The notes under the pieces were generated by a model. The model was not told the DNA's origin and searched no databases. It saw nothing but the letters and a program-made list of their open reading frames with translations. A stretch of 64,000 bases of DNA from Streptomyces sp. NBC_01304. GTDB taxonomy: Bacteria; Actinomycetota; Actinomycetes; Streptomycetales; Streptomycetaceae. The position numbers were made by a program, and so were the translations under genes. Location of the stretch: positions 9,300,001 to 9,364,000 of the forward strand of contig NZ_CP109055.1 in assembly GCF_035975855.1 (NCBI RefSeq), in the 5' to 3' direction. Below are positions 24,390 through 33,889 of the stretch, piece after piece; the first letter of the stretch is position 1; each line of letters begins with the position of its first letter.

Positions 24390-27300
24390 CTACTTCGCGT
24401 TCATCTCGATGGCCATGGCCCGGTCGAACCGGCCGTCGGCCAGCACCTCCCAGCTCGGCAGCGAAGCCAGGTACTGGTAGAAGGCCGAGTGGACCTTCAC
24501 CGTCGCCAGCGACTTCCAGTCCTCCTCGGTGACGTCCTGCTCCGCGAACACCCGCGAGTCCGCGTCGTTCACATGCCCGTTGATCCGCTTAGCCGCATGG
24601 GCGTACGCGTCCGAGCGGATCTGGCTGATGTACGTCTGCGACCCATCGGCGCTGCGCAGCTCGCCGTCGCCGCCGACCGCGAAGTGCTCGTGATCCTGTT
24701 CCAGCTCGGTCTGCGCCGACTTGTAGGCCTCGCCGATCTCGATGTCCAGGCTCTTGACCTTTGCCGAGCCGTCGGGGTTGACCAGCATCTCCTTGCTGAT
24801 CGTCCCCTCGGCGTAGAGCAGGCGCTGCCGCTCGGCGCTGACCGCCTGGCGCTCGGCGACCGCGACCCCGACTTCGACGTTCTCGATGAACTGGTCCTCG
24901 TCGAACATGCTCATCCCCTCGTACTCGTCGGGGTCGACGACTACCGGAGAGCCTGGGTCCTGGCCCTCGTCGACCGTGGTCATCGTCGTGATGACCTCCA
25001 TGACCTCGTCGGCGTAGACATCCGGGTCCAGGCGCTCGATGTCGACCTCCTGGTAGCCGTAGATTTCCTTGTACTGCGCCTTGGCGTCCGCGGCCTTGAC
25101 CGCCTGCCGCATGCGCTTGTCCAGCATCTTCACGAAGTCCGGCTGGTTCATCCGTACGTCGAAGTCCATGGCACTGGACAGCGTCGGGATCGTCTGCAGC
25201 GAGTACGTGTGCCCCGGGTGCTTGATCGTGTTCCCCAGCAGCCGGTGCGACATCGGCAGGATCGTCTGGTTACGGTTCCAGATCGGCGCGTCGCCGGCCC
25301 TAAAGACGATCGAGTTGCGCGGCGAGAGGAAGGCCATGTCGTTGTAGCTGATCAGCGGCTCTTCCTTGGTGCTCATCGTGTAGGTGACCCGGCCCTCGGT
25401 CTTGCCTCCGATGACCTTGTCGAGATCCTGGCTGATCTGCTTGCTGTCCCGGTACGACCGGTGCGTCTTGCCGCTCATCTTCTCGAGCGTCTCGATCATC
25501 GAATCGTCCGTGGACTTCAAGAAGACGATGTTTGACGTGTTTCCCTGCACGATCTTGTCGACGCTCTCGCCGTAGACGTCGCGCAGCTGCTGCAGGGTTT
25601 GCAGGATGAGCGTGAACTGCTGCTCCTGGCCCAGGCCGATGGAGAGCATTGTCTCGAAGCCGTCGATGCCCTTGCCCTCCGACTGCAGGTTGCCGAGCTC
25701 GTCGAGCATGTACCGCGTGCGGTAGAGCGGCTTCTGGTCCGACTTCGTCATGTACGCCTGGTCGGCGCTGACGTCGAACAGCTGCTTGACCAGGATCAGG
25801 ATCAGCTTCGCGTACTTCATCAGGTGAGGCGGAGTCACCAGGAACAGGGCCTTGGGGGACTCCGAGTAGCGCGACAGCGTCTGCGTGAACGCCCGGGCCT
25901 GATACGAGACCTTCTCCGGGTTGCCGCCGCCGGAGAAATCGAGTCGCGTGTCCGGGTACAGCGTGTCCCCCACCTGGAAGGACATGATCTTCCCGTCCCG
26001 GGTGTCACCCTCACGTACCGGCTTCAGTTCACGTATCACGCCGTTCTTTACAATCTTCTTGCCCGTCACCGGCTCGACCACGTAGTGCCGGCCGTTGAGC
26101 GAGACCTGGTAGTTCTTCGTGAAGCTGAAGTAGAAGGTGCGCACCAGCATCTTCGTCTGCGGGTTGACCAGCTCCAGCTTGAGCCAGGCCTCGTCGCTCG
26201 GGAATGTGCCCTTGAAGTTGTACCGGGCCCAGCCCTCGCGGCCGACGATCTCCTCGTGCTCGAAGTCCTCACCCAGGTTCTCGGTGAACATCGGGTCTGC
26301 GTACGCCGACCACACGGCCTGCTGACCGACGAGGTGGTCGCGTTTGACGTAGTTCGGTGCGAAGCGCACGCCGAGGCGACGGGGGAAGCTCAGGCCGGCC
26401 AGGTCGGTGTTCTGCGAGGGCTTGCCCGAGGTCAGCGTCGAGATCGTGGGGTCGGTGAAGAACGACATGGCGGTGATCGCGATGCCGTACACCGAGGCCA
26501 GCATCTTCTCCGCGCCGGCCATCGAGCGCAGCGCGTTGTGGGCATTGCCCACCAGCGTGCGCATGTTGTTGCGGGGCAGTTCCTCGCTCGCGTTGAAGTA
26601 CAGGCTGAGCATGTCCTGATCGGCCTTGCCCTCCCACATGAAGGCCTGGGCCGCGGCCTTCTCCTGTTCCTCGGCCAGGGCGTCCTCGTTGTTCTCGAAC
26701 TCGCCGGCCTTGACCCGCTTCTCCAGCTCGGCCTCGGGGTTCTTGATCTTCTTCGAGGTCATCTGCACGAAGAGCTGGTAGCAGTTGTAGAGCGTGACCT
26801 TGCCCCAGAGGTCATCGAGCTTCTGCTCCAGCAGTGCAGGGTCCATGTTCAGCACGGCTGCGGCGCTGCGCAGCTCCCGTTCCTCCTCCAGGTAGAAGTC
26901 GATGAGTCCGTAGGCCGCGCGCTTGAAGGCGTTGTTGGCGGCATTGGGCCAGACCGGGTCCTCGCCGCCGTCGAGCGGAAAGAAGATCCCGGCGATGTTC
27001 TCCACGTACAGCGCGCACTTGGTGAAGTTGCCCTCACGCGCCGCGTCGGCTGCCAGCCCCAGGGGGTTTGTGATGTCGGTCTTCATGGAGTTGATCAGGT
27101 TGAACTGCACCGGCTCGAACCCGCGTGTGACCAGGGGAACGTAGTTCTTCACCAGCAACTCGCCCTTGGGGTCGTTGATGACCATGTTCGAGGGCTTCTT
27201 CTCCCGCGACCACATGTCGATGACCGGCTCGATGTACGTCTGGCCCTTACCGGCTCGGGTGATGGCCAGCACCATGGTGTTCACCGGTGCGGTGTCGACC

Positions 27301-28436
27301 ACATACGCCCCGGCCGGGCGCTGGACCTCGTACGCCGGCAACGTCCAGTCTTCCTTGATCAGGGCAGCGACGGTCTTGTACGTGTCCGACCCGAAGCCGA
27401 GCTTGTCCCGGTTCTTGCCGTCCGGGTTGTACGGGATCAGCGTCGTGTCGTACTTCTGCCGCAGGGCCTTGTCATCGGGGAGACCAGATGCCTCGAACAG
27501 CTTGTCGCCGAAGTCCTCGTCGATGATCGGCAGGGTCTGCGTCAGCGGGTCACCCTCGTCGTCGTCCATGACCTCGCCGGCGTAGTAGACGAGGTTCCCC
27601 TGCTCGTCGATGACGTCCTTGTCGGCGCGCTGGGTGACCTCGACGGTGCCCAGGCCCTTCTTCTTGAGCATCATGTGGCTGAGCATCGAGCTGACCTGCA
27701 CGCTCGAGTGAGCGCCGGCGTCGGGGAACCAGTCGTAGTTCTGCTGGATCTCTTCCGGCAGGGCGATGTGCTGGTCGTTCTGGTACTGGTTGATGTCGCT
27801 CGTGGTGTTCATCAGGTTCGCCGCGGCGACCCTCCGCGAGAACCACGTGCCGATGATGAGGGCGACCATCAGCCCCGAGCCGAGCGTGAGGAAGAGCTTG
27901 AACCCCGAGACGTCGGCCAGCTGCTCACTGATGGTCGTTGCGCTCTTGTTGGGCTCAGCCTGCCTCTCGGCGCCGGGCTTTGCGTCCTTCGCCGCGGTGT
28001 ACCAGCTGGGGACCGGAACAGCCTCGGCACTGGAGTAGCACTTCGCCTTCACGTCCGGGGTGCCGTCCTTGACCAGGGGCCGGTAGCACTTCACGACCGA
28101 GCCGCCCGCACCCGTCGTGGTGTCCTGGACGTAGTACGCGCTCGGCTTGCCGGTGCCGTTGCCGGGCACGCCCGAACCCACGGACGCGCCCGCCGCAAGT
28201 ACCCCCGCGGCGATGAGCGAGTACAAGACCCAGGCGACGATGGTCACCAGCACGCCGGTGATCACCGCAACGATGATGCCCGGTCTGGTCGACCTCAAGG
28301 TCAGGAACGTGCTGCGGTCCAGCTGTTGGTTGTCGTACACATCTCGGTTCGTCAGCGTCTCGCTGGGCGCCCGCGCCGAGATCTTGTCCCAGCTGCTCGC
28401 CTTCGGCCGTGCTGCCTTCCGCCTGCTCGTGGTCAT
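24390..28436 (-). CDS. VirD4/TraG-type conjugative coupling ATPase
   Basis: A 1348-residue type IV coupling protein that would bring relaxase-bound DNA to the transfer channel. Two membrane segments lie at about residues 53-83 and 181-200, with a periplasm-facing loop between. The Walker A motif AGKGQT is at 395-400 (K397) in VLAITRAGKGQTYIEP, followed by NDPKGEL, the TraG/VirD4 signature. Walker B RYMLDELGNLQSEG has D912 and E913, with the downstream glutamine-rich QTLQQLRDVYGE sensor segment. It is about twice the usual length because of an insertion between the Walker motifs and a 250-residue acidic tail. It is the main evidence that the element transfers by a relaxase-dependent route. Confidence 0.88.
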   Translation of the reverse strand: MTTSRRKAARPKASSWDKISARAPSETLTNRDVYDNQQLDRSTFLTLRSTRPGIIVAVITGVLVTIVAWVLYSLIAAGVLAAGASVGSGVPGNGTGKPSAYYVQDTTTGAGGSVVKCYRPLVKDGTPDVKAKCYSSAEAVPVPSWYTAAKDAKPGAERQAEPNKSATTISEQLADVSGFKLFLTLGSGLMVALIIGTWFSRRVAAANLMNTTSDINQYQNDQHIALPEEIQQNYDWFPDAGAHSSVQVSSMLSHMMLKKKGLGTVEVTQRADKDVIDEQGNLVYYAGEVMDDDEGDPLTQTLPIIDEDFGDKLFEASGLPDDKALRQKYDTTLIPYNPDGKNRDKLGFGSDTYKTVAALIKEDWTLPAYEVQRPAGAYVVDTAPVNTMVLAITRAGKGQTYIEPVIDMWSREKKPSNMVINDPKGELLVKNYVPLVTRGFEPVQFNLINSMKTDITNPLGLAADAAREGNFTKCALYVENIAGIFFPLDGGEDPVWPNAANNAFKRAAYGLIDFYLEEERELRSAAAVLNMDPALLEQKLDDLWGKVTLYNCYQLFVQMTSKKIKNPEAELEKRVKAGEFENNEDALAEEQEKAAAQAFMWEGKADQDMLSLYFNASEELPRNNMRTLVGNAHNALRSMAGAEKMLASVYGIAITAMSFFTDPTISTLTSGKPSQNTDLAGLSFPRRLGVRFAPNYVKRDHLVGQQAVWSAYADPMFTENLGEDFEHEEIVGREGWARYNFKGTFPSDEAWLKLELVNPQTKMLVRTFYFSFTKNYQVSLNGRHYVVEPVTGKKIVKNGVIRELKPVREGDTRDGKIMSFQVGDTLYPDTRLDFSGGGNPEKVSYQARAFTQTLSRYSESPKALFLVTPPHLMKYAKLILILVKQLFDVSADQAYMTKSDQKPLYRTRYMLDELGNLQSEGKGIDGFETMLSIGLGQEQQFTLILQTLQQLRDVYGESVDKIVQGNTSNIVFLKSTDDSMIETLEKMSGKTHRSYRDSKQISQDLDKVIGGKTEGRVTYTMSTKEEPLISYNDMAFLSPRNSIVFRAGDAPIWNRNQTILPMSHRLLGNTIKHPGHTYSLQTIPTLSSAMDFDVRMNQPDFVKMLDKRMRQAVKAADAKAQYKEIYGYQEVDIERLDPDVYADEVMEVITTMTTVDEGQDPGSPVVVDPDEYEGMSMFDEDQFIENVEVGVAVAERQAVSAERQRLLYAEGTISKEMLVNPDGSAKVKSLDIEIGEAYKSAQTELEQDHEHFAVGGDGELRSADGSQTYISQIRSDAYAHAAKRINGHVNDADSRVFAEQDVTEEDWKSLATVKVHSAFYQYLASLPSWEVLADGRFDRAMAIEMNAK

Positions 28437-28508
28437 CGTGATCCCTTACTCCCACGCATCGCTCGCTGTGCTGTCCTGCTGTCCGGTGCGCCTGCCTGCA
28501 CAGATGAC

Positions 28509-28542
28509 GACGGCGCATGGGGAATGCACCCCATGCGCCGTC
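28509..28542 (-). terminator. Terminator between the coiled-coil protein and the coupling protein
   Basis: Perfect 14-bp arms GACGGCGCATGGGG (28509-28522) and CCCCATGCGCCGTC (28529-28542) separated by six bases, 31 bases past the stop at 28573. Confidence 0.8.
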
Positions 28543-28572
28543 AGATCACCCCGGCGGTCATGACCGGCCCGC

Positions 28573-30636
28573 TCAACGGGCCACCACCCCGACGATGAAG
28601 ATGACCAGACCCAACAGGAGCAAGAGCGTGACGATCATGACGACGAAGATCTTGTCCGAGCTCTTCTGCATGTCGGAGGACTTCGTCAGCTCGTTGGCCA
28701 AGAATTCCTGCTTGGCCCGCATCTCCGTCAGGCGCTCCTCATACCGCCTGGCCACGGAGCCCTCGATCGTCGACAGTTGCTGGAGCAGGTCGGTGACCCG
28801 CTCCATGTGGGCGTTGGTCTGCTCCTTCTCCAGTTCGAGGCTGTGCTGCCACTCGGTGTCCCGCGCCGTCATCTGCATGATGGCGCCCTTGCGGTTGTAT
28901 TCGAGCTCCTCCTCCAGCCGCCGGATCCGGCTGGTGTGCTCAGAGCGCACCGACTCCAGGAGGTCCTGCTGCTCCCGGCGCAGGACGCCGACCTCGTCCG
29001 TGGTCCGCAGGTGCTCGGCCAGCGTCTCGGACTGGGCGATGTCGGCCTTGCGGTTGTCGTCGACGATCCGCTGGATCTCGGACTTCCACTGGTTCAGACA
29101 CTCTTCCTCGGCCGCCAGGTACTGCGACTGCCGCTCGGCCAGCACCTCGAAGATCCGCGTCTGCCCGGTCTGCATCTTCAGCGCCGCGTCCGAACGCCGG
29201 ACCCGCAGGATCTCCTGCCGGTTGTGCGCGTGGGTGTCCTCGATGCCCCGCTCGATCCCGGCGGCGGAGTCGCTCTGCTCGCGCTCCATCCTCGATCGGT
29301 TGCGCTCCTTGTACTGCAGTTCCGCCGAGAGCGCCGCTTGCTGGGCCACCTTGGAGGCCTGCGACTCGTACTCCTGGGCGATCTCCGCCCGGCGGGCCCG
29401 GATCCTGTCCTCCTTCTCCGCCTGCCGCTGCTGGTGCTCGGCCTCGGCGGCATCCTTCAGCAGCCTGTACCGGGAGCCCGCGCGGTCGGTGGCCACATCG
29501 CGGATCACCTGCTCGGTGTGCGCCGACATGAGATTGACGTAGAGCGCACGCAGCTCATCCTCGTGCGCGGAACGGAGCTGCATCAGGTCCGCGTTGGCCT
29601 GCCGGTTGAGCTGGCCGACCTGGTCCCCGAGCCACTCTGTCGCACCCTCGGGCACAGCGATCTGCACGACCGGCGCGCCGATGGCGAAGGTCGCGTTGAA
29701 CTCATCCAGCCGGACGTCCAGGTCCAGCTCCTCGGAGAGGAACCGGCGGGCGATGACGTCGCGCACCTGCGCTTGATCGGCCAGCAGCACCGTGTCGCCG
29801 GCCTCCTGATAGCCCTCCTCGACGTCGTAGCCGGCGTCGGTCTCGTCGAGACCCTCGAAGACCGCCACCTCGTCGCCGTCGTGGTCCAGCTCCGACTCGA
29901 CCGCGACGGTGCCCGCGTCGTCGATACCTGCGGCGCCCTCGTCGAACAGGGGCGCGTCCGCTCCTTCATCATCGCCGACTATGTCGCTGAAGAACGGCTC
30001 GCCGTACAGGTCCTCGTCAGCTCTCTCGGCACCGGGGATCTCGTCGAAGATCGCGTCCCCTTCGTCCTGCCCGTGGGCTGTGGGGGCAGTGGCTCCAGCC
30101 TCGGCGACCAGGCCGCTGTGCTCTTCCCACGCCTTTTCGCCCACGGCTTCTTCGAGGCTCGTGGCACCTGCAGAGACAGAGCGCGCCTGCGCGAAGGTCG
30201 CGTCGTTCACCAGATCGACGAGCAGGTCGCCGCTGGCCTTCTGCCACACGACGGCCCAGGCGTAGGCGGCACCGGTGAGCAGCGAGTACTCCTCCATGCG
30301 CGCGAGAGTCTCGTCGGTGGGGATGATGCCGAAGACCTCCTCTTCGAGCATCTCCGCCGTGGCCACTGTGCGGATCTGGTCCGAGCTGATGAGCTCGATG
30401 ATCGAGCCCTTCGCCTCGTCCCGGCTGTGCCGCTTGCTCAAGCCACCGATCGAGTCGGCTGCAAGCACGAGCATCACCCAGGCCGTACCGCTGGGAAAAA
30501 CGAACCGCGTGTTTGACCGCAGCAGCTCGACCGCGGCCGGAATCGCCGTCTCTCTCACCACGGAGGCCAGAAGCTCATCTGGCTTCTTCTTCCGTTCCTT
30601 CCTATGGCTTCCCGCAGCGGTACTCAGAATGCCCAT
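28573..30636 (-). CDS. Large coiled-coil protein with C-terminal membrane anchor (687 aa)
   Basis: An N-terminal 200-residue domain of unknown fold (VFPSGTAWVMLVLAADSIGG) is followed by a strongly acidic segment (about 200-290) and then about 350 residues of continuous coiled coil rich in E, R, Q and A. The last 25 residues form a single hydrophobic helix (VVMIVTLLLLLGLVIFIVGV), so the protein is tail-anchored with its bulk in the cytoplasm. Between the ClpB-like ATPase and the coupling protein, it could be a scaffold for the transfer machine. No sequence family was recognised. Confidence 0.75.
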   Translation of the reverse strand: MGILSTAAGSHRKERKKKPDELLASVVRETAIPAAVELLRSNTRFVFPSGTAWVMLVLAADSIGGLSKRHSRDEAKGSIIELISSDQIRTVATAEMLEEEVFGIIPTDETLARMEEYSLLTGAAYAWAVVWQKASGDLLVDLVNDATFAQARSVSAGATSLEEAVGEKAWEEHSGLVAEAGATAPTAHGQDEGDAIFDEIPGAERADEDLYGEPFFSDIVGDDEGADAPLFDEGAAGIDDAGTVAVESELDHDGDEVAVFEGLDETDAGYDVEEGYQEAGDTVLLADQAQVRDVIARRFLSEELDLDVRLDEFNATFAIGAPVVQIAVPEGATEWLGDQVGQLNRQANADLMQLRSAHEDELRALYVNLMSAHTEQVIRDVATDRAGSRYRLLKDAAEAEHQQRQAEKEDRIRARRAEIAQEYESQASKVAQQAALSAELQYKERNRSRMEREQSDSAAGIERGIEDTHAHNRQEILRVRRSDAALKMQTGQTRIFEVLAERQSQYLAAEEECLNQWKSEIQRIVDDNRKADIAQSETLAEHLRTTDEVGVLRREQQDLLESVRSEHTSRIRRLEEELEYNRKGAIMQMTARDTEWQHSLELEKEQTNAHMERVTDLLQQLSTIEGSVARRYEERLTEMRAKQEFLANELTKSSDMQKSSDKIFVVMIVTLLLLLGLVIFIVGVVAR

Positions 30637-30790
30637 TGATGCTCGACCCCTCCGCTAACAGAACACAGTTCGCCTGGTATGTGAGTATCTTATCGCTCTC
30701 TTGTCGAGATAGGTAACAATAGGGCGTGAATGGGGCGCCTGCTGGTGAGTCGATTGGTGAATCGATGGGTTCCCTTCGTCCTGGAGCGGC
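30637..30790 (-). promoter_or_regulatory. Intergenic promoter region upstream of the coiled-coil gene
   Basis: The minus strand carries CCTATTGTTACCTATCTCGA and, further down, GCGATAAGATACTCAC, which could supply a -10 (TAAGAT or GATACT) about 60 bases before the start. On the + strand at 30746-30765 the pair GAGTCGATtggtgaATCGATGG forms a partial inverted repeat. Nothing else is coded here. Confidence 0.4.
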
Positions 30791-33736
30791 TCATCGCGCC
30801 GCGCTGATCTCGACGTGGGCGTCGGAACTCAGCAGGTTCTTGTCGTCACTGACCAGGTCGCCGACGACGTCGATGCGGATCCGTCGTTCCGAGGGGTGCT
30901 CGTTGAGGAAGGTCGCCACCGTGGTGGTGACCTCGTCGGTCAGCTTCGCCACAGCCGCACGTGCACCGCCGGCGTCAGAGTCGGTGTCGCCCTTGTCCTC
31001 GATGAGGTACTGCAGGACCCTCGCATCGACGTCGACCCGCACGTCGTGCTTGACGAACACCTCCTGCACCATCTGGCGCAGCTTGTTCCGCACGATCTTT
31101 TGCTGCGTGGACAGCGACAGCGGCTGGAAAGGCACGATCGCGTCGATACGGCCCAGCAGCTCGGGTGGAAACCGGTTGTCGCCCGTCGTCGAGGAGATCG
31201 ACCGGCGGATGAGCTTCTCGTACTCCAGTAGTTGCTTGCCCGACCCGGTGTCGTCCGCCGCGTACCGCGCGATGTCCTTGTAGATCTCCGAGCCGGCGTT
31301 CGTCGTCAGCACGATGTAGGTGTTGAGGAAGCTCACCTCGCGGTTGTTGTCGTCGTTGAGCCGGCCGTCATCGAGAACCTGCAGCAGTACGCGCGTGACC
31401 ATCGGCGAGGCCTTCTCGACCTCGTCGAAAAGCAGCACAGCGTGGGAGATGTCCCACACGCGCTTGGTGAGCTCGGAACGGAACGCCGCGAACGATGAGT
31501 CTTCGGCGTACTCCGTCATGTCGAACCGGATCAGGTGGCGCTGGTCGTCACCGAACAGCAGTCGTGCCAATTGCTTCGTGAGCTCGGTGTTGTGTGTGAC
31601 CACGAACTGACCGGCCTGGTAGAGGTGTTCCTCGTCGTCGACGTAGATGCACGACGAGGTCTGCTGCTCCGGCAGCTTCTGGATCGACGCGATGCCGACC
31701 ATGTCGAACTTCTTCACGCGCTGACGTCCCGAGGTCTCGATGACCGCCCGCAGTGCGATCTCGTGCTTGCGGGGGAGGGAGAAGAACCGGGCCTTGTCCT
31801 TGTTGCCGGCCTTCACGTGCACGCCGTACTCGGTCCGTTCGCGCCCGCCCTCCTTCGTGCGTATCCACGATGTGATCGTGTTCGAGACGCCGAGCGAGAA
31901 CAGCACCTCCCTGAGGTCCTTTGCGAGTGCCTTGGAGAACGTCGAGTACGTGACGTTGAAGCGGCCGTTCGAGCCGCCGATCGATCCGTCAGTGTCGAAA
32001 AGGCCCCGCACCAGCGCCCACCGCTGCTCTACCGATCCGTGTTTGTACTTCTTAGGGATACGGCGCTCCGCCGAGCGCGCACCGATCAGACCGGGAACCG
32101 AGGCCAGCACGTCCTTCGTCTGGTGCAGCGCATCGCGGCGGCCCTCCACCGGGCCAACGCCGACCGGGAAGACCCAGCTGTAGTTGTGTCCGTACGACTT
32201 CGGCGGCGAGCCAAGCCATTCGCCCACCGTCCACACGGTGTGGTCGGCGTCGTCCCCGTCGGACGAGAGCGTCAGCTGTGTCTCGGTGAGGCACCCGTTG
32301 CCGATGAGGACACCCAAGACGTACGGATCGACGTCGAAGTCCTGCTCCGGCCAATGCACTGGTCCGTTCGCCGGGATGAAGAACTTCAGATCCTCCCGGG
32401 AGTCGCCGGGGTAGGTCCGCACGACCCCACGCTCGACCATTTCCCGCGTGCTCAGGACCATCGGCGCGACGTCCTGGCCCGCATGCTTCTTTGACCGCTG
32501 CTTGGCTGTGTAGACCGTCCACAAGTGCGGTCCTCCGACGTCGAGAATCCGGCCGTCCCAGAGCGTGACCCGGTAGACGTCCTGCATGCCCTGCGGGAAG
32601 TGTCCGAGCACCTCGACCGGGCGACCGTGGCGGCCGAACACTCTGTCGCCCGGGACCAGGTCGCCGTGCAGCTTCCAGGTGGTCTCGCCGTCGCTCGAGT
32701 AGACAGGGACCTGCGTCGAGTCGATGCAGAATTTCCCCGTTCCCGTCGAGCCCGTGAACAGCAGGCTCGCCATCGGCTTGCCCTTGTCGTTGAGGTCCGC
32801 CACCGACAACTGCAGGCGACGCGCGACCGCGCCTGTCGCCCAGTCCTGGCTGAACACCTTGGCGTCCAGCTGCTGCTTGATCTTCGCGCCGTCGACCCGG
32901 AAGGCGACGTTCACGTTCAGAGACTCCATGAGCACGTCCGAGAGGAGGTCCCGGTCCATCGGCCGGTGCGTCAGGCGGTGCCAGCCGACCATGGAGTCAA
33001 GCACGAGGATCGACTTGCGCGGCTGGGCGCTGGCCGGCATGTAGCGCTGGGTGTACTCGTAGATCTGCCGGAAGATGTGGTCGTCGTAGAACTCGCCGGC
33101 CACGCCGTACCGTTCGGCCATGCCCTGCAGGATCTTGATGGTCGTCGCCTGGTCCGGCGGGTTGAGGTTGATGCGCTGCAGGCGCTCGACGAGCGGCTGG
33201 TTCGGCGAGATGTGCTTGTGGAACTCCTCGTAGGTCGTCGCCGCGATGATCCTGATGCCTCGGGTGCCCGAGGCCGCGAGGACCGGCTTGATCGCCTCAA
33301 CGGCAGCGTCGGAGAGCTGGATGATCTGGTGGAACTCGTCGATGAAGAGCACCAGTTCGTGCTTCTCGTCCTTGACGAAGTCCTCGGCCTCGTCGAAGAA
33401 GCCCTTGAGCTTCGCGGCCATGTTCTCGGCGTTGCCCGCCTCGGAGATCATGCGCGCCGGGTCCACCTCCAGGTAGAGGCGGTCCTCGTCCACCAGCATC
33501 GTGGCCTGAACCAGAGCCGTCTTGCCGCTGCCCGCTTCGGCCAGTAGGAGGGCATTGCACAGCTCGGGCCGACTCATGGAGGCCAGCAACTGCATCGTCT
33601 CGTGCTCACGGCCGACGATGTCGCGCTCGGCCTTCTTCAGCGGCTCCGAGAGCTTAGACAGGAGGGGGTAGCGCTCATCGAGCTGTGCCTCGTGAAACAT
33701 GCCGCGCAAGACCTCTCGACTGGACTGAGGGTTCAA
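30791..33736 (-). CDS. ClpB/ClpA-like double AAA+ ATPase interrupted by an intein
   Basis: A 981-residue precursor. The first AAA module has Walker A AEAGSGKT at residues 66-73 and Walker B FIDEFH at 131-136. The second has Walker A GSTGTGK at 329-335, split by an intein (336-716), resuming TELTKQLARLLFGDDQ, then Walker B LLFDEVEKA at 768-776 and RIDAIVPFQPL in the position of the Clp C-terminal domain. The excised host protein is about 600 residues, short for ClpB because the N-domain and coiled-coil M-domain are missing. ClpV-like ATPases disassemble secretion structures, so a role in recycling transfer-channel components is plausible but inferred. ATPase activity should depend on splicing, because the intein sits inside the P-loop. 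Confidence 0.88.
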   Translation of the reverse strand: MNPQSSREVLRGMFHEAQLDERYPLLSKLSEPLKKAERDIVGREHETMQLLASMSRPELCNALLLAEAGSGKTALVQATMLVDEDRLYLEVDPARMISEAGNAENMAAKLKGFFDEAEDFVKDEKHELVLFIDEFHQIIQLSDAAVEAIKPVLAASGTRGIRIIAATTYEEFHKHISPNQPLVERLQRINLNPPDQATTIKILQGMAERYGVAGEFYDDHIFRQIYEYTQRYMPASAQPRKSILVLDSMVGWHRLTHRPMDRDLLSDVLMESLNVNVAFRVDGAKIKQQLDAKVFSQDWATGAVARRLQLSVADLNDKGKPMASLLFTGSTGTGKFCIDSTQVPVYSSDGETTWKLHGDLVPGDRVFGRHGRPVEVLGHFPQGMQDVYRVTLWDGRILDVGGPHLWTVYTAKQRSKKHAGQDVAPMVLSTREMVERGVVRTYPGDSREDLKFFIPANGPVHWPEQDFDVDPYVLGVLIGNGCLTETQLTLSSDGDDADHTVWTVGEWLGSPPKSYGHNYSWVFPVGVGPVEGRRDALHQTKDVLASVPGLIGARSAERRIPKKYKHGSVEQRWALVRGLFDTDGSIGGSNGRFNVTYSTFSKALAKDLREVLFSLGVSNTITSWIRTKEGGRERTEYGVHVKAGNKDKARFFSLPRKHEIALRAVIETSGRQRVKKFDMVGIASIQKLPEQQTSSCIYVDDEEHLYQAGQFVVTHNTELTKQLARLLFGDDQRHLIRFDMTEYAEDSSFAAFRSELTKRVWDISHAVLLFDEVEKASPMVTRVLLQVLDDGRLNDDNNREVSFLNTYIVLTTNAGSEIYKDIARYAADDTGSGKQLLEYEKLIRRSISSTTGDNRFPPELLGRIDAIVPFQPLSLSTQQKIVRNKLRQMVQEVFVKHDVRVDVDARVLQYLIEDKGDTDSDAGGARAAVAKLTDEVTTTVATFLNEHPSERRIRIDVVGDLVSDDKNLLSSDAHVEISAAR
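31589..32731 (-). other. Class 3-type intein with LAGLIDADG endonuclease domain
   Basis: Residues 336-716 of the precursor. Excision restores GSTGTGK/TELTK, an intact P-loop, exactly. The intein begins with Phe336, not Cys or Ser, so N-terminal splicing cannot use a first-residue nucleophile. The alternative Trp-Cys-Thr set of class 3 inteins is present: W406 in block B (GRILDVGGPHLW), C696 in block F (SSCIYVDDEEH) and T714 in block G (FVVTHN), followed by Asn716 and Thr717. The LAGLIDADG motifs are VLGVLIGNG (473-481) and LVRGLFDTDG (575-584); the first has Asn480 where the catalytic Asp is expected. Confidence 0.85.
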
Positions 33737-33753
33737 CTGAAAAATCAGTCAAA

Positions 33754-33790
33754 ATCCTATCATCAATGGAATTCGACAGGTCGATAAATG
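33754..33790 (-). promoter_or_regulatory. Candidate promoter of the ClpB-like gene
   Basis: On the minus strand, TTTATCGACC, then a 19-base spacer, then TAGGAT (33759-33754), followed by TTTTGACTGATTTTTCAG. TAGGAT is a good -10; the -35 TCGACC and its spacing are weak. It lies just after the terminator of the 178-residue gene. Confidence 0.4.
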
Positions 33791-33796
33791 GGAACA

Positions 33797-33831
33797 CGAG
33801 AGGCCCCGGAATGGGATTCCGGGGCCTCTCG
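33797..33831 (-). terminator. Terminator of the 178-residue gene
   Basis: Perfect 16-bp arms CGAGAGGCCCCGGAAT (33797-33812) and ATTCCGGGGCCTCTCG (33816-33831) around a three-base loop. Confidence 0.85.
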
Positions 33832-33889
33832 TTCCGTGTTCCGGTCGCTGGCGGCTCGCTTACTGGTGAGGCTTGTCTCGGTCTCGGTC

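Noticed and set aside
25599..28598. A 999-residue open frame on the + strand
   Set aside because: It lies wholly opposite the VirD4-like gene, is rich in R, L, V and H from GC-biased complementary codons, and has no motif. It is a shadow.
31589..32731. Ordinary class 1 intein starting at Cys337
   Set aside because: This would leave an extra Phe in the host P-loop and put the block A Thr one position out of register. Starting at Phe336 fits both the P-loop and the W-C-T set.
30791..33736. Treating the ClpB-like ATPase as the missing VirB4 motor
   Set aside because: The Walker B and following LLQVLDDGRLND segment and the double AAA layout are Clp-type; VirB4 motifs are absent.
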